The notes beneath the pieces were generated by a model. It worked only from the letters and a program-made list of their open reading frames with translations. It searched no databases and had not been told where the DNA came from. Shown here one piece after another: positions 16,801 through 26,788 of a DNA stretch of 64,000 nt (position 1 is the stretch's first letter; every line of letters starts with the position of its first letter). The DNA comes from Pseudoclavibacter sp. CFCC 11306. GTDB lineage: Bacteria > Actinomycetota > Actinomycetes > Actinomycetales > Microbacteriaceae. Both the position numbers and the translations under genes were made by a program. Where the stretch lies: positions 620,001 through 684,000 of the forward strand of contig NZ_WBKF01000001.1 in assembly GCF_008831235.1 (NCBI RefSeq). Direction: 5' to 3'.

Positions 16801-18102
16801 TCAGTGTCTGATCTGACCCTCGCCGCGCACCAGCCACTTCGTGGTGGTGAGCTCGGGCAGCCCCATCGGCCCGCGCGCATGGAGCTTCTGCGTCGAGATG
16901 CCGACCTCAGCGCCGAACCCGAACTGGCCGCCGTCGGTGAAACGGGTCGAGGTGTTGACCATGACCACAGCCGAGTCCACCTCGGAGAGAAAGCGCTCGG
17001 CGTTCGCATAGTCTTCGGTGATGATCGACTCGGTGTGGTGCGTCGAGAAGTGATTGATGTGCTCGATCGCCTCGTCGATCGAATCGACGACATGCACTGC
17101 CAGCTCGAGTGCGAGATACTCCGTCTGCCAATCGTCTTCGGTCGCGGGAACGACCGAGGAGTCGATCGCCTGTACTGCCTCGTCTCCGTGAATCGTCACG
17201 TCTCTGTCATGCAGTGCGGTCAGCACGGCGGGAAGCACCCGTTCGGCCGCGTCGCGATGCACGAGCACCGTCTCGGCGGCGTTGCACACACTCACGCGTT
17301 GGGTCTTCGCATTCACCACGATGTCGACCGCATGCTGCAGATCGGCACTCGCATCGAGGTAGACGTGCACGTTGCCGTCACCGGTCTCGATCACCGGCAC
17401 GGTCGAAGTCTGCACCACCCGCTGGATCAGCGCCTTGCCGCCGCGCGGAATCAGCACGTCGATCAGCCCACGCGCATGCATCAGTGCGTCAGCGCCCGCC
17501 CGACCGTGGTCGTCGACACTCACCACGGCATCCGCCGGCAGCCCGACCGAGGCGATCGCCTCACGCAGCACCTGCACCAGCACGTCATTGGTGTCATGCG
17601 CAGCCGAGCCGCCGCGCAGCGCCACGGCGTTGCCGCTCTTGATCGCGAGAGCGGCGATGTCGACCGTGACGTTCGGACGTGCCTCGTAGATCACGCCCAG
17701 CACGCCGAAAGGCACACGAACCTGCTCGATGCGCACACCGTTCGGCAGCCGATGACCACGCACGAGCGTGCCGATCGGGTCGGTCAGCCCCACCACGACG
17801 CGCACGGCATCGGCGAGCGCCGCAATGCGGTCATGATCGAGGCGCAGTCGGTCGTGCATGGGCAACGGCAGCCCCGTCTCGACCGCACGGTCGAGATCGC
17901 GCGCGTTGGCCTCGAGAATGCGCGACTCGTTGTCGACGAGCGCCTGGGCGATCGCCTCAAGCGCTGCGTCTTTGACGCCCGAGGTGCGGGTGGCGAGCGA
18001 GCGCCCGGCCTGCTTCGCTGCCTGCAGACGCGGTCGCAGAGCGGCAAGAGCCGCCTCGCCGGTGAGCGGTGAACGATCGTCGCGTGACTGGTCTGCTGAC
18101 AT
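16801..18102 (-). CDS. proA: Glutamate-5-semialdehyde dehydrogenase (gamma-glutamyl phosphate reductase)
   Basis: ProA reduces gamma-glutamyl phosphate to glutamate semialdehyde, the second step of proline synthesis. Motifs include FGVLGVIYEARPNVTVD, KSGNAVALRGGSAA, IPRGGKALIQRV and SVCNAAETVLVH with the catalytic Cys. A length of 433 is as expected. It lies 32 bp downstream of the sensor-kinase gene rather than next to proB, so proline synthesis genes flank the two-component system. Confidence 0.95.
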   Translation of the reverse strand: MSADQSRDDRSPLTGEAALAALRPRLQAAKQAGRSLATRTSGVKDAALEAIAQALVDNESRILEANARDLDRAVETGLPLPMHDRLRLDHDRIAALADAVRVVVGLTDPIGTLVRGHRLPNGVRIEQVRVPFGVLGVIYEARPNVTVDIAALAIKSGNAVALRGGSAAHDTNDVLVQVLREAIASVGLPADAVVSVDDHGRAGADALMHARGLIDVLIPRGGKALIQRVVQTSTVPVIETGDGNVHVYLDASADLQHAVDIVVNAKTQRVSVCNAAETVLVHRDAAERVLPAVLTALHDRDVTIHGDEAVQAIDSSVVPATEDDWQTEYLALELAVHVVDSIDEAIEHINHFSTHHTESIITEDYANAERFLSEVDSAVVMVNTSTRFTDGGQFGFGAEVGISTQKLHARGPMGLPELTTTKWLVRGEGQIRH

Positions 18103-18134
18103 GCCTCACAGTCTATGACACAGCGCCGACACGA

Positions 18135-19778
18135 TCAGGCGCGATTCGCGCTCGCATCGTCGACGTCGTTCGGTGCACCGGCCCCGTCGTCCTGCTGTGG
18201 ATGCTGCAGTCTCGGCAGCATCACGGTGAACGTCGTTCCGTGGTCGCCCTCCAGCGGCCTGCCGTCGTCATCGAAGCGCTGCGGAGTCGACGCGACCGAG
18301 ACGCTGCCGCCGTGCGCATGAACCAGCGCCTGCACGATCGACAGTCCGAGCCCGGTCGACCCCTGCCCCGGGGTGCGGGAGTCGTCAGCCTTGACGAAGC
18401 GGTCGAAGATCGTGTCGACCATCTGTTCCGGAATGCCCTGGCCGTCGTCGCGCACTTGGATGCGCACGTCGTCGCCCACGATCGCAGCGCCGAGCACCAC
18501 GTTCGTTCCGGCCGGCGTGTGTGTGCGGGAGTTCGCGAGCAGGTTGACCAGCACCTGACGCAGGCTGTTCTCGTCGCCCAGCACCTCAAGCGGCTGGCTG
18601 GCGTCGAGGTCGAGCTGCCAGTGGTGGTTCGGACCCGCGGCGTGCGCGTCTGCCACGGCGTCGATCAGCAGCCCTCGCAGGTCGACCTCTTCACGCTCGA
18701 TCACCGGCTCGTTGTCCAAACGTGCGAGCAGCAGCAGGTCTTCGACCAGGTCAGACATGCGCTCGGACTCACTGCGCACGCGACCCAGCTGCTCGGCCGC
18801 ATGCGGCGGCAGCGTGTCGGCATCGCGCAGCACGAGCTGCGTGTAGCCGCGAATCGATGCGAGCGGCGTGCGCAGCTCATGGCTGGCGTCTGCGACGAAG
18901 CGGCGCAGCTTCGTCTCGCTGGCCCGTCGCACGCGGAAGGCGTCGTCGATGTGTGTGAGCATGCGGTTGAAGCTGCCCGCCACGCGCCCCACCTCGGTCA
19001 CGTCGTCGACGAAGACCTCGGGAATGCGTTCGGTCAGCGCCGCGTCTCCGGTGGCGAGTTCGCGCCCGGCCACGCTCTGCGCGGTTCGTGCGACGACCTC
19101 GAGAGGATGCAGCGCCCGGCGCATGAGCATCCAGCCGAGCAGCAGCGCGCCGATGCCGGCCAGCGCGATCACGACCATCTGCACGACCATGTACTGCGTG
19201 ATCGTATTGGCCACGGCCTCCTGTGAGATGGCGACGACCTGTCGAGCACCGGTTCGGTCGTTGATCGCGACGGCACGGTATGTGCCGAGATCGGGCAGCG
19301 GCACGTCATAGAAGCCGCCGTCGACCGGCACCTTCAGCAGCATCGCGACCTGATCGGAGTCGAGCTGGTGGAAGGTCGGGGTCTCGCCGTCGTCGATGTA
19401 GCCGGCTCTGAGAGATCCCTGCCGCAGGTCGACGATGATGGTGTGCGCCCGCTGCGTGCGCACGTCCAAGCCGGGCGGAACCGGGTCATCGGGCCGCACT
19501 GCGGCATCCCCCTTCGCCACATCAGTGGCTCGGGCACGCTCGGTCGCGAGACTCAGCTCGGTGTTGAGCTGCCCGTACAGCGAGGTGTTCAGCGCAGACG
19601 TGGTGACGGTCGCGATCAGGGCCACACTCGAGAACAGCAGCGCAGCGAGCATGATCGGCAGTGTCTTGCTCAGCGGCAGCAGCCGCCAGTGCCGCAGCAG
19701 GCCTCGCCTCTTGCGACGGTCGACGCCGGGCCTCGCAGCGGGCTGGTGCGAGGTGCGCGGCCCCTCGCGATCGGTCAT
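18135..19778 (-). CDS. Sensor histidine kinase of an OmpR-type two-component system
   Basis: This 547-residue membrane kinase has a first helix at ~40-62 (LPIMLAALLFSSVALIATVT), an extracytoplasmic sensor domain to ~194 and a second helix at ~197-217. A HAMP linker follows, then HisKA with the phospho-acceptor His300 in DASHELRTPLASI, and a HATPase domain with LVNLLANSRTHT, DDGQGIPEQM and STGLGLSIVQAL. It overlaps the response-regulator stop by 4 bp (ATGA). The ligand is unknown; the domain order matches MprB/TcrY-like actinobacterial kinases. Confidence 0.93.
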   Translation of the reverse strand: MTDREGPRTSHQPAARPGVDRRKRRGLLRHWRLLPLSKTLPIMLAALLFSSVALIATVTTSALNTSLYGQLNTELSLATERARATDVAKGDAAVRPDDPVPPGLDVRTQRAHTIIVDLRQGSLRAGYIDDGETPTFHQLDSDQVAMLLKVPVDGGFYDVPLPDLGTYRAVAINDRTGARQVVAISQEAVANTITQYMVVQMVVIALAGIGALLLGWMLMRRALHPLEVVARTAQSVAGRELATGDAALTERIPEVFVDDVTEVGRVAGSFNRMLTHIDDAFRVRRASETKLRRFVADASHELRTPLASIRGYTQLVLRDADTLPPHAAEQLGRVRSESERMSDLVEDLLLLARLDNEPVIEREEVDLRGLLIDAVADAHAAGPNHHWQLDLDASQPLEVLGDENSLRQVLVNLLANSRTHTPAGTNVVLGAAIVGDDVRIQVRDDGQGIPEQMVDTIFDRFVKADDSRTPGQGSTGLGLSIVQALVHAHGGSVSVASTPQRFDDDGRPLEGDHGTTFTVMLPRLQHPQQDDGAGAPNDVDDASANRA

Positions 19779-20515
19779 ACCGCAGGCTTCAGCACGTATC
19801 CGACGCCTCGAACGGTGTGGATCATCGGCTCGCGCCCGTGGTCGATCTTCTTGCGCAGATACGAGATGTACAGCTCGACGACATTGACCTCTCCGCCGAA
19901 GTCATAGTGCCAGACGTGATCGAGTATCTGCGTTTTGGACATGACCTTCTTGGCATTGCGCATCAAGAAGCGCAGCAGTTCGAACTCGGTCGCTGTGAGC
20001 TTGATCTCGTCGCCGCCGCGGGTCACTTCGTATGAGTCTTCGTTCAGCATGAGATCGCCGACGACGACAGTGGGGTCGTGCTCCTCTTCGACCCAGTGCC
20101 GCGAGCGTCGCAGCAGCCCGCGCACGCGCGCCATGAGCTCTTCGATGTTGAACGGCTTGGTCAGATAGTCGTCGGCGCCCACGGTGATGCCGGCGATGCG
20201 ATCTTCGACCGCATCACGGGCGGTGAGAAAGATCACCGGGATGCTCTCGTCGATCTCGTGCAGCTTGCGCAGCACCTCGAACCCGCTGAGGTCGGGCAGC
20301 ATCACATCGAGGATCACCACGTCGGGTCGGGTAGTGCGGGCTGCCTCGACCGCTCCTCGGCCGTTGAGCGAGGTCATCACGTTCAGGCCCTCATAGCGCA
20401 CGGCTGAAGCGACGAGCTCAAGCAGGTTCGGCTCGTCGTCGACGACGAGCACCGTCACATCGTGCTTCTCACTTCTGGCAGCTGACTCGTTCACAGGCTC
20501 TCCGATCTCTCTCAT
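19775..20515 (-). CDS. OmpR/PhoB-family response regulator
   Basis: The receiver domain contains the acidic pocket VVDDEP, the phospho-acceptor Asp70 in VVILDVMLPDLSG, the conserved Thr in FLTARD and the Lys in YLTKPF. It is followed by a winged-helix DNA-binding domain (LTATEFELLRFLMRN ... VVELYISYLRKKI). An open frame allows a start at 20620, but the first 35 codons look non-coding and overlap a promoter-like sequence, so I use the ATG at 20515 (246 residues). It is coupled to the sensor kinase and probably regulates its own operon. Confidence 0.9.
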   Translation of the reverse strand: MREIGEPVNESAARSEKHDVTVLVVDDEPNLLELVASAVRYEGLNVMTSLNGRGAVEAARTTRPDVVILDVMLPDLSGFEVLRKLHEIDESIPVIFLTARDAVEDRIAGITVGADDYLTKPFNIEELMARVRGLLRRSRHWVEEEHDPTVVVGDLMLNEDSYEVTRGGDEIKLTATEFELLRFLMRNAKKVMSKTQILDHVWHYDFGGEVNVVELYISYLRKKIDHGREPMIHTVRGVGYVLKPAV

Positions 20516-20590
20516 CCGGGCCTGGACCCGGGATCTTCGCGCGAGTGCCGGCGATGCGTCGTCCGGGCGTTCTCGCGAAGAACTGCTTCG

Positions 20591-20620
20591 AGCATACTGA
20601 GCGAATTCTGTGAGCGTCAT
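20591..20620 (-). promoter_or_regulatory. Candidate promoter of the two-component system
   Basis: On the minus strand ATGACG (20615-20620) and TATGCT (20591-20596) are 18 bp apart, just after the proB stop. The position would give the regulator, kinase and proA an independent promoter and supports the later translation start at 20515. Confidence 0.4.
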
Positions 20621-20665
20621 GTGTGTGAGGTGTCCAGATTCTCAGACACTCAGCACATACGCCCC

Positions 20666-21517
20666 TCAGTGTTCGTGGGTGACCGACTCGATGGTCTGCA
20701 GTGCTCCGGTGTCGGTGAGCTCGTGGCCGAGCACCGGGCGCGCCTCGAACCAGGTGCCGATCGACTGACCCGAAAGCGCGTTCGAGACGTGCTCGGTCGA
20801 AGTGAGCAGCACCGGGATGCCCGCCTCGGTCGCGACCCGAGCGGAGGCGATCTTCGTGACCGCTCCCCCGGTCCCGACGCCGTTGACCGTCACCGGCGAG
20901 ACCTCGATGTGTTCGAGATCGTCGTCGTGCGCGACGAAGTGCAGGGGCTTCGAACCCTCGCGCTGCGGCGGTCGGTCATAGAGCGCATCGACGTCTGAGA
21001 GCAGCACCAGCGCATCGGCCCGCACCAGCACCGCGGTGAGCGCCGCCAGCCGATCGTTGTCCCCGAAGCGAATCTCATGCGTCGCCACGGTGTCGTTCTC
21101 ATTGATGATGGGCAGCACACGCAGATCGAGCAGTCGATCGATGGTCTGCTGCGCCTGACGGCGATGTCTGCGGTCGTCGATGTCGCTCGCAGTGAGCAGC
21201 ACCTGTGCGGTCGTCACGCTGAAGGCGTCGAACACCGACTCGTAGCGGTACATGAGTCTTGCCTGGCCCACGGCAGCCGCTGCCTGTGAAGTCGCCAGGT
21301 CTGCAGGCCGACCGTTCAGGTTCAGCAGCGGCAGCCCGGTCGCGATCGCTCCGGACGACACCAAGACGACCTCGACACCCCCTTCGTGCAGCTGTGCCAG
21401 CGCCGACACCAGATGGCCGAGCTGGTGCTCGTTCTCACCGGTGATCGACGACGAGCCTACTTTGACGACGATGCGCCCGGCGCCGGGAATCCCAGCCTGC
21501 GAGATGACGGTGCTCAC
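20666..21517 (-). CDS. proB: Glutamate 5-kinase, short form without PUA domain
   Basis: ProB phosphorylates glutamate as the first step of proline synthesis. The amino-acid-kinase fold is clear: [50 protein letters not shown] and [14 protein letters not shown]. At 283 residues it stops after the kinase domain and lacks the C-terminal PUA RNA-binding domain of longer ProB proteins. The start overlaps the obgE stop by 4 bp. Confidence 0.94.
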   Translation of the reverse strand: MSTVISQAGIPGAGRIVVKVGSSSITGENEHQLGHLVSALAQLHEGGVEVVLVSSGAIATGLPLLNLNGRPADLATSQAAAAVGQARLMYRYESVFDAFSVTTAQVLLTASDIDDRRHRRQAQQTIDRLLDLRVLPIINENDTVATHEIRFGDNDRLAALTAVLVRADALVLLSDVDALYDRPPQREGSKPLHFVAHDDDLEHIEVSPVTVNGVGTGGAVTKIASARVATEAGIPVLLTSTEHVSNALSGQSIGTWFEARPVLGHELTDTGALQTIESVTHEH

Positions 21518-23139
21518 CGCTGCTCTCCTTCGTCCGAGGTGTCCTCAGCGGCCGCGCCTGCGGCATCCGTCGTGTTGGTCGAGCCTGCGGCGGATGCATT
21601 GGCCACCTTCGTCCGCTCTCGATCCTCCGTCCACAGGCCGGCTTCGCGTTCGGCCTGCAGTTCGGCTCGGGCAGCGGCCTTGGCATCCATGCGCTCGTAG
21701 TACTCGACGCGCTTCTCGGCACGGGTCGGGCGCGAGTGATCGCTCAGGCGCAGATCCTCGCCACGCGGCGCAGCGATCTCGGCGCCGGAGGTGATCGACG
21801 GCTCCCAGTCGAAGATTCTCTCGTTGCTGCCCGGGCCGATGACCACGGCCGATCCGGCGCGCGCACCGGCACGGAACAGCTCCTGCTCGATGCCCAACCG
21901 GTTCAGCCGGTCGGCGAGGTAGCCCACCGCTTCGTCGTTGTCGAACATCGTCTGGGCGATCCAGCGCTCCGGCTTCTCGCCGAGAATACGGAAGTACTCG
22001 CCGTCCGGGCCGGTCTCACGAGAGATGGTGAACTCGGCCTCACGACGACGTGATCGCGGGCGAATCACGATGCGCTCCGGCTGCTCAGCCTCGGCTTCGG
22101 CCTCGGCACGCTGTGCGGCCCGACCCTCGGCGACCAGTCCGGCCATCGCGAAGGTGAGCTCGCGCAGGCCGCGGCGTGTGGCCGCCGAGACCTGGAACAC
22201 GCGGAATCCCCGCTGCTCAAGATCATCTGTGACGAACTCGGCGAGCTCTTCGGCCTCAGGTACGTCGACTTTGTTGAGCGCGACAAGCTGCGGGCGCTCG
22301 ATGAGCGGCGTTTTGCCCTCGGCGACCGGATACTTCGCGAGTTCGGTCAGAATCGTTTCGAGGTCGCTGATCGGATCTCGATTCGGCTCGATCGTGGCGC
22401 AGTCGAGCACGTGCACCAGGGCCTCGCACCGCTCCACATGGCGCAGAAAGTCGAGGCCCAGCCCCTTGCCTTCGCTGGCCCCTTCGATGAGCCCGGGCAC
22501 GTCTGCCACGGTGAACCGCACATCGCCGGCCTCGACGACGCCCAGGTTCGGAGCGAGCGTCGTGAACGGGTAGTCGGCGATCTTCGGCTTGGCCGCGCTC
22601 ATGGCTGCGATCAGGCTCGACTTGCCTGCTGACGGGTATCCGACGAGAGCCACATCGGCCATCGTCTTGAGCTCGAGGCGCACGTCGCCGCTCCAGCCCG
22701 GTGTGCCGAGCAGTGCGAAGCCGGGGGCCTTGCGTTTCGTCGACGCGAGCGAGTTGTTGCCGAGACCGCCGATGCCGCCCTGCGCCACCGTGTAGCGCAT
22801 GCCCGGCTGGTCGAGGTCGATGAGCATCTCGCCATCTGCGTCGCGAACGACCGTGCCGACGGGAACGGGCAGGATCAGATCCTGCCCCGCATAGCCGTCG
22901 CGGTAGTCGCCCATGCCGAAGCCGCCGCTCTCGGCCCGCTGATGCGGTCGACGGTGGTAGGCCAACAGTGTGGTGATCTGCGGGTCGGATTCGACGATGA
23001 CGTTGCCGCCGTCACCCCCGTTGCCGCCGTCGGGGCCGGCGAGCGGTTTGAACTTCTCGCGGCGAATTGACGCACAGCCGTCGCCGCCGTCACCTGCTGT
23101 GACGTGCAGCACGACGTCGTCGACGAAGCTGAGTGCCAT
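21514..23139 (-). CDS. obgE: Obg-family GTPase (CgtA)
   Basis: This ribosome-associated GTPase acts in 50S maturation and stress signalling. The glycine-rich Obg fold covers the N-terminus ([14 protein letters not shown]). The G domain has [11 protein letters not shown] (P-loop), [16 protein letters not shown] and NKVDVPEA. An OCT domain follows around residues 360-430. The last ~100 residues are a charged, Ala-rich extension ([20 protein letters not shown]) beyond the common ~430-500 length. It lies between rpmA and proB in a conserved order. Confidence 0.95.
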   Translation of the reverse strand: MALSFVDDVVLHVTAGDGGDGCASIRREKFKPLAGPDGGNGGDGGNVIVESDPQITTLLAYHRRPHQRAESGGFGMGDYRDGYAGQDLILPVPVGTVVRDADGEMLIDLDQPGMRYTVAQGGIGGLGNNSLASTKRKAPGFALLGTPGWSGDVRLELKTMADVALVGYPSAGKSSLIAAMSAAKPKIADYPFTTLAPNLGVVEAGDVRFTVADVPGLIEGASEGKGLGLDFLRHVERCEALVHVLDCATIEPNRDPISDLETILTELAKYPVAEGKTPLIERPQLVALNKVDVPEAEELAEFVTDDLEQRGFRVFQVSAATRRGLRELTFAMAGLVAEGRAAQRAEAEAEAEQPERIVIRPRSRRREAEFTISRETGPDGEYFRILGEKPERWIAQTMFDNDEAVGYLADRLNRLGIEQELFRAGARAGSAVVIGPGSNERIFDWEPSITSGAEIAAPRGEDLRLSDHSRPTRAEKRVEYYERMDAKAAARAELQAEREAGLWTEDRERTKVANASAAGSTNTTDAAGAAAEDTSDEGEQR

Positions 23140-23164
23140 GGGATGTGCTCCTTAAGGTGCGAAA

Positions 23165-23193
23165 GAGGCGAGCTCGCTATGCGAGCCCGCCTC
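23165..23193 (-). terminator. Hairpin between rpmA and obgE (attenuator or weak terminator)
   Basis: On the minus-strand RNA a 13-bp stem with one G-U wobble and an AUA loop forms 23 nt after the rpmA stop. A short U-containing tail (CUCUUUCG) follows. It could reduce read-through from the ribosomal-protein genes into obgE. On the plus strand the wobble becomes an A-C mismatch, so the structure belongs to the minus transcript. Confidence 0.5.
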
Positions 23194-23215
23194 GATCATG
23201 CTGAAAAACGGAATG

Positions 23216-23473
23216 TCACTCCGCAGCGGTGAGAATGCTCACCACGCGGCGACGGCCCTTGCTGCTGAACTGGACTGAGCCGGTCTCGAGCGCGAAGAGC
23301 GTGTCGTCTTTGCCGCGGCCCACGTTGGCGCCGGGGTGGAAGTGCGTGCCACGCTGACGAATGATGATCTCGCCGGCGTTGACCTCCTGCCCGCCGAAGC
23401 GCTTCACGCCGAGACGCTGAGCGTTTGAGTCGCGACCGTTGCGAGTTGAGCTCGCACCCTTCTTATGTGCCAT
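23216..23473 (-). CDS. rpmA: 50S ribosomal protein L27
   Basis: L27 sits near the peptidyl-transferase centre of the ribosome. The protein starts [20 protein letters not shown] and continues [20 protein letters not shown] and [18 protein letters not shown], all diagnostic. It has 85 residues with no cleavable N-terminal extension of the Firmicutes type. It lies 19 bp after rplU. Confidence 0.98.
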   Translation of the reverse strand: MAHKKGASSTRNGRDSNAQRLGVKRFGGQEVNAGEIIIRQRGTHFHPGANVGRGKDDTLFALETGSVQFSSKGRRRVVSILTAAE

Positions 23474-23492
23474 GAGAGGACGCCTTTCGCTG

Positions 23493-23801
23493 TTACTTGA
23501 TGCCGGTGATCTTGAGCTTGGTCAGCTCAGAGCGGTGCCCGAGGCGCCGACGGTAACCGGTCTTGTTCTTGAAGTGCTGAATGTTGATCTTGGGGCCGCG
23601 CAGGTCTTCGACCACCTCGGCGGTCACCTTGACCTTGGCGAGATCTTCGGTCTTCGAGGTGACCTTGTCACCGTCGACCAGCAGCAGAGCGGGAAGCTCC
23701 ACAGCGCCCTGCTCATCTGCCTGAACACGGTCGACCGTCACGACAGTGCCGACCTCGACCTTCTCCTGACGCCCGCCGGCGCGCACGATTGCATAAACCA
23801 C
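23493..23801 (-). CDS. rplU: 50S ribosomal protein L21
   Basis: L21 binds 23S rRNA. The 102 residues begin [17 protein letters not shown] (GTG start) and carry the C-terminal [18 protein letters not shown] signature. It is the first gene after a strong promoter at 23866-23895, with a 5' leader of about 58 nt. Confidence 0.98.
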   Translation of the reverse strand: MVYAIVRAGGRQEKVEVGTVVTVDRVQADEQGAVELPALLLVDGDKVTSKTEDLAKVKVTAEVVEDLRGPKINIQHFKNKTGYRRRLGHRSELTKLKITGIK

Positions 23802-23865
23802 GTGTCATCCTTTGTCTTGAAGTCTGTGTTCACTCGCCGGCAGAACCAGCCCGAGCCAACACTCA

Positions 23866-23895
23866 ATATTACTCAATTGTTTGTGTGCAGGTCAA
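23866..23895 (-). promoter_or_regulatory. Promoter of rplU-rpmA(-obgE)
   Basis: On the minus strand TTGACC (23890-23895) and TAATAT (23866-23871) lie 18 bp apart. This is among the closest matches to a housekeeping sigma promoter in the window. It lies immediately downstream of the rne stop codon (23915), so the ribosomal-protein genes have their own start. Confidence 0.75.
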
Positions 23896-23914
23896 ACACC
23901 CGCGACCGCGTGTC

Positions 23915-26788
23915 TCAGTCCTGACGCTCACCGCCCGAGCGCTGCCGAAAACTCTGCCCCCGCGTCTCTTTGGCGGTGTTCGGCGTGCGGGCCCCTTCTG
24001 GCAGGTGCGCGAGCACGTCTGCCAGCAGGGCGTCACGGTCGACCGGCTGTTTGGGCGAGGCCTCGGCCGCTGGTTGGGTCTTCGGCTTCGGCAGATCCAG
24101 ATCGAGGTCGATATCGGTGCGCGCCGGCCCTGCCGGAGCTGATGCACGACGCGATCGGCGAGCCGACGCGGGCTCCGAACGTCGCTGCGGATGCTCCCTC
24201 GACTCCGCCGACTCTGCCGACTGCGACGACTGCGTCTGCGCGTGCGACTCGACGGGCTCATGACGCTCTGCGGATGCGTGTGCCGTCGCCGCAGGCTGCA
24301 TTCGATCTGCTGCGGTCGCGGCAGCGGCACCCTCCGCTGCGCTGAGGCCAGACTCTGCGTGCGACGTACGGGCGACAGACTCGCCAGAACGATGCTCTTC
24401 CACAGGCGGATGCGCTGCAGCATCACCCACAGCTGCCACAGGTGCTGGCGCCTCGGCGGTCGTCGGGGCAGACGCGATCTGCGCGATCGTGCTGGCGGCG
24501 ACCTGTGCGACGGCATTCTTGACGTTCGCGTTCAGGGTGTTCTTCACCGGCTTGACAGCCTGGGTCTTCTTGCTGCGAGGCTTGCGAGCCGAACCGGATT
24601 TGCCGCTCTGCGAGCTGTGCGTGCTCTGACCGGAGTCGGAGCTCTCGCCGAGCTGCGTGAACGTCTCGGCCAGTCCGATGCCGATCTTCTTGCGCGTCAT
24701 CTGGATCAGGCCCAGCGAGGTCACTTCGGCCACCTGATGCTTGGTGCGATCACGACCAAGGCATTCGATCAGACGCTGCAGCACCAGGTCGCGGTTCGAC
24801 TCCAGCACCATGTCGATGAAGTCGACCACCACGATGCCGCCCAGGTCGCGCAGACGCAGCTGCCGCACGATCTCTTCGGCAGCCTCGAGGTTGTTCTTCG
24901 TGACGGTCTCTTCGAGGTTGCCTCCGGAGCCGACGAACTTGCCGGTGTTCACATCGATGACCGTCATGGCCTCGGTGCGGTCGATCACCAGCGAGCCGCC
25001 TGACGGCAGGAAGACTTTGCGCTCGCTCGCCTTCGCCAGCTGCTCGTTGATGCGGTAGGCGTCGAAGATGTCTTTGTCGCCGCTGTAGTGCTCGACACGA
25101 TCGACCAGATCCGGCGCGATCGTGTGCAGGTACTTCTCAATGGTCTCTTCTGCGTCTTTGCCGCTGATGACCATCTTCGTGATGTCTTCGTTGAAGACGT
25201 CGCGCACGACTTTGATGAGCAGATTCGGCTCGGTGTGCAGCAGCGCCGGAGCCTGCTGTGTTTCACGCAGACGCTGGATCTCTTCCCACTGCTGCTGAAG
25301 ACGGGTGACGTCCCGTTCGAGCTGTTCCTTCGTCGCACCCTCAGCAGCGGTGCGCACGATGACGCCCACGTTCTCAGGCAGAATCTCTTTCAGCGTCTTC
25401 TTCAGACGCGAACGCTCGCTGTCGGGCAGCTTGCGACTGATGCCGCTCATCGAACCGCCTGGCACGTACACCAGGTAGCGACCTGGCAGAGAGATCTGAC
25501 TGGTCAGACGGGCGCCCTTGTGACCGACGGGGTCTTTCGTGACCTGCACCAGCACGGTGTCGCCCGCTTTGAGCGCCATCTCGATGCGCCGCTGCTTGTC
25601 GGTGACCTCGGCAGCCTCCCAGTCGACTTCGCCTGAGTAGAGCACGGCGTTGCGGCCGCGGCCGATGTCGACGAATGCGGCCTCCATGCTGGGCAGCACG
25701 TTCTGGATGCGCCCCAGATAGACGTTGCCGATCAGCGAGAGGTCTCGTGAGTGCGCTGCATAGTGCTCGACCAGAATGTCGTCTTCGAGCACGCCGATCT
25801 GGATGCGGTCGTCAGTCGAGCGCACGATCATCTGCCGGTCGACGGCCTCGCGGCGTGCCTGGAACTCGACCTCGGTGACGCTCTGGCGACGACGCCCGGC
25901 ATCCCGACTGGCGTTGCGACGCTGCTTCTTCGCCTCGAGTCGTGTCGAGCCCTTGACCTTGGTCGGCGTCTCACGGTGACTGCGCTGCCCGCTCTCCTGG
26001 CTCTGTTCGTCGGCGGCTTCGTCGCTCGTGCGAGACCGACGACTGCCATCACGCTTGCGGGTGCGACGACGCACACTCTCGACGTGCTCGGGCAGCTCTG
26101 GCTCTTCGTCATCGTCGCGCTCGGGCAGCTCGGGCTCTTTGAAGGTCAGCTCGATCGGGGCGACCGTCTCAGCGACCGGCGCTGCCGGAGCTGAGGTCGA
26201 GCCCGCCTCTCGAACGCTGAACGGCGAGAACGGCGTGATCTCTGCAAGGGGATCAGGCGCCGGCTCTGGTTCAGGTGCCTGCGCCGGCGTGGCTTCAGCG
26301 GTCGCCTCGGCAGCAGACTCGGTCTTGGCTGCAGCCAGCTCATCGGTGCCGTGAGCCACCACACCCGCAGCTGCCTCGGCGCTCGTCAGCCCTGCTTCTG
26401 CAGGCGCGGTCTCACTCGGCGCAGCAGCCGCTGGGGCCGCCTGGTCTGACGGGCGCTCGTCTGCTGTCGCCGGTCGGTTGGAACGTGCCTGTGCATCGGC
26501 TGTCTCTTCTGCCGGTGCGAGCGATTCCTCGGCCACCGCAGTGGCCGGAGCCTCAGCCGCGTTCGCCAGGTCGCCACGATCAGCATCAGACGACGCGGCC
26601 GACGCGACATCGGCGGCGGCGTGCTCGTTCACTGCTTCGCCGTCGGCACCGTGCCGCGGCGCGGCGTCGCCTGACGTCTCGTCCGCTGACTCGTGGTCGC
26701 CGAAGGCAGACTTCGCCCGTCGGGTGCGCTTCGTACCGAAGAGCTGTCCGAACAGACCGCCCTTCCCATGTTCTTCATTACCCACCAT
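23915..26788 (-). CDS. rne: Ribonuclease E/G family endoribonuclease
   Basis: This 957-residue RNase E/G has a large central catalytic core between disordered arms. The N-terminal ~310 residues are Ala/Glu-rich. The S1 region begins near residue 329 (DRIQIGVLEDD, LIGNVYLGRIQNVLPSMEAA). The catalytic aspartates lie in TVIDVNTGKFVGSGG (~611) and VVVDFIDM (~653). The core ends at LIQMTRKKIGIGL (~705), but the CPxCxG zinc-link normally found just after it is absent. The C-terminal tail is Ser/Ala/Arg-rich. I choose the ATG at 26788 (AGGAG 10 nt upstream) over an in-frame one at 26845. Confidence 0.92.
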   Translation of the reverse strand: MVGNEEHGKGGLFGQLFGTKRTRRAKSAFGDHESADETSGDAAPRHGADGEAVNEHAAADVASAASSDADRGDLANAAEAPATAVAEESLAPAEETADAQARSNRPATADERPSDQAAPAAAAPSETAPAEAGLTSAEAAAGVVAHGTDELAAAKTESAAEATAEATPAQAPEPEPAPDPLAEITPFSPFSVREAGSTSAPAAPVAETVAPIELTFKEPELPERDDDEEPELPEHVESVRRRTRKRDGSRRSRTSDEAADEQSQESGQRSHRETPTKVKGSTRLEAKKQRRNASRDAGRRRQSVTEVEFQARREAVDRQMIVRSTDDRIQIGVLEDDILVEHYAAHSRDLSLIGNVYLGRIQNVLPSMEAAFVDIGRGRNAVLYSGEVDWEAAEVTDKQRRIEMALKAGDTVLVQVTKDPVGHKGARLTSQISLPGRYLVYVPGGSMSGISRKLPDSERSRLKKTLKEILPENVGVIVRTAAEGATKEQLERDVTRLQQQWEEIQRLRETQQAPALLHTEPNLLIKVVRDVFNEDITKMVISGKDAEETIEKYLHTIAPDLVDRVEHYSGDKDIFDAYRINEQLAKASERKVFLPSGGSLVIDRTEAMTVIDVNTGKFVGSGGNLEETVTKNNLEAAEEIVRQLRLRDLGGIVVVDFIDMVLESNRDLVLQRLIECLGRDRTKHQVAEVTSLGLIQMTRKKIGIGLAETFTQLGESSDSGQSTHSSQSGKSGSARKPRSKKTQAVKPVKNTLNANVKNAVAQVAASTIAQIASAPTTAEAPAPVAAVGDAAAHPPVEEHRSGESVARTSHAESGLSAAEGAAAATAADRMQPAATAHASAERHEPVESHAQTQSSQSAESAESREHPQRRSEPASARRSRRASAPAGPARTDIDLDLDLPKPKTQPAAEASPKQPVDRDALLADVLAHLPEGARTPNTAKETRGQSFRQRSGGERQD

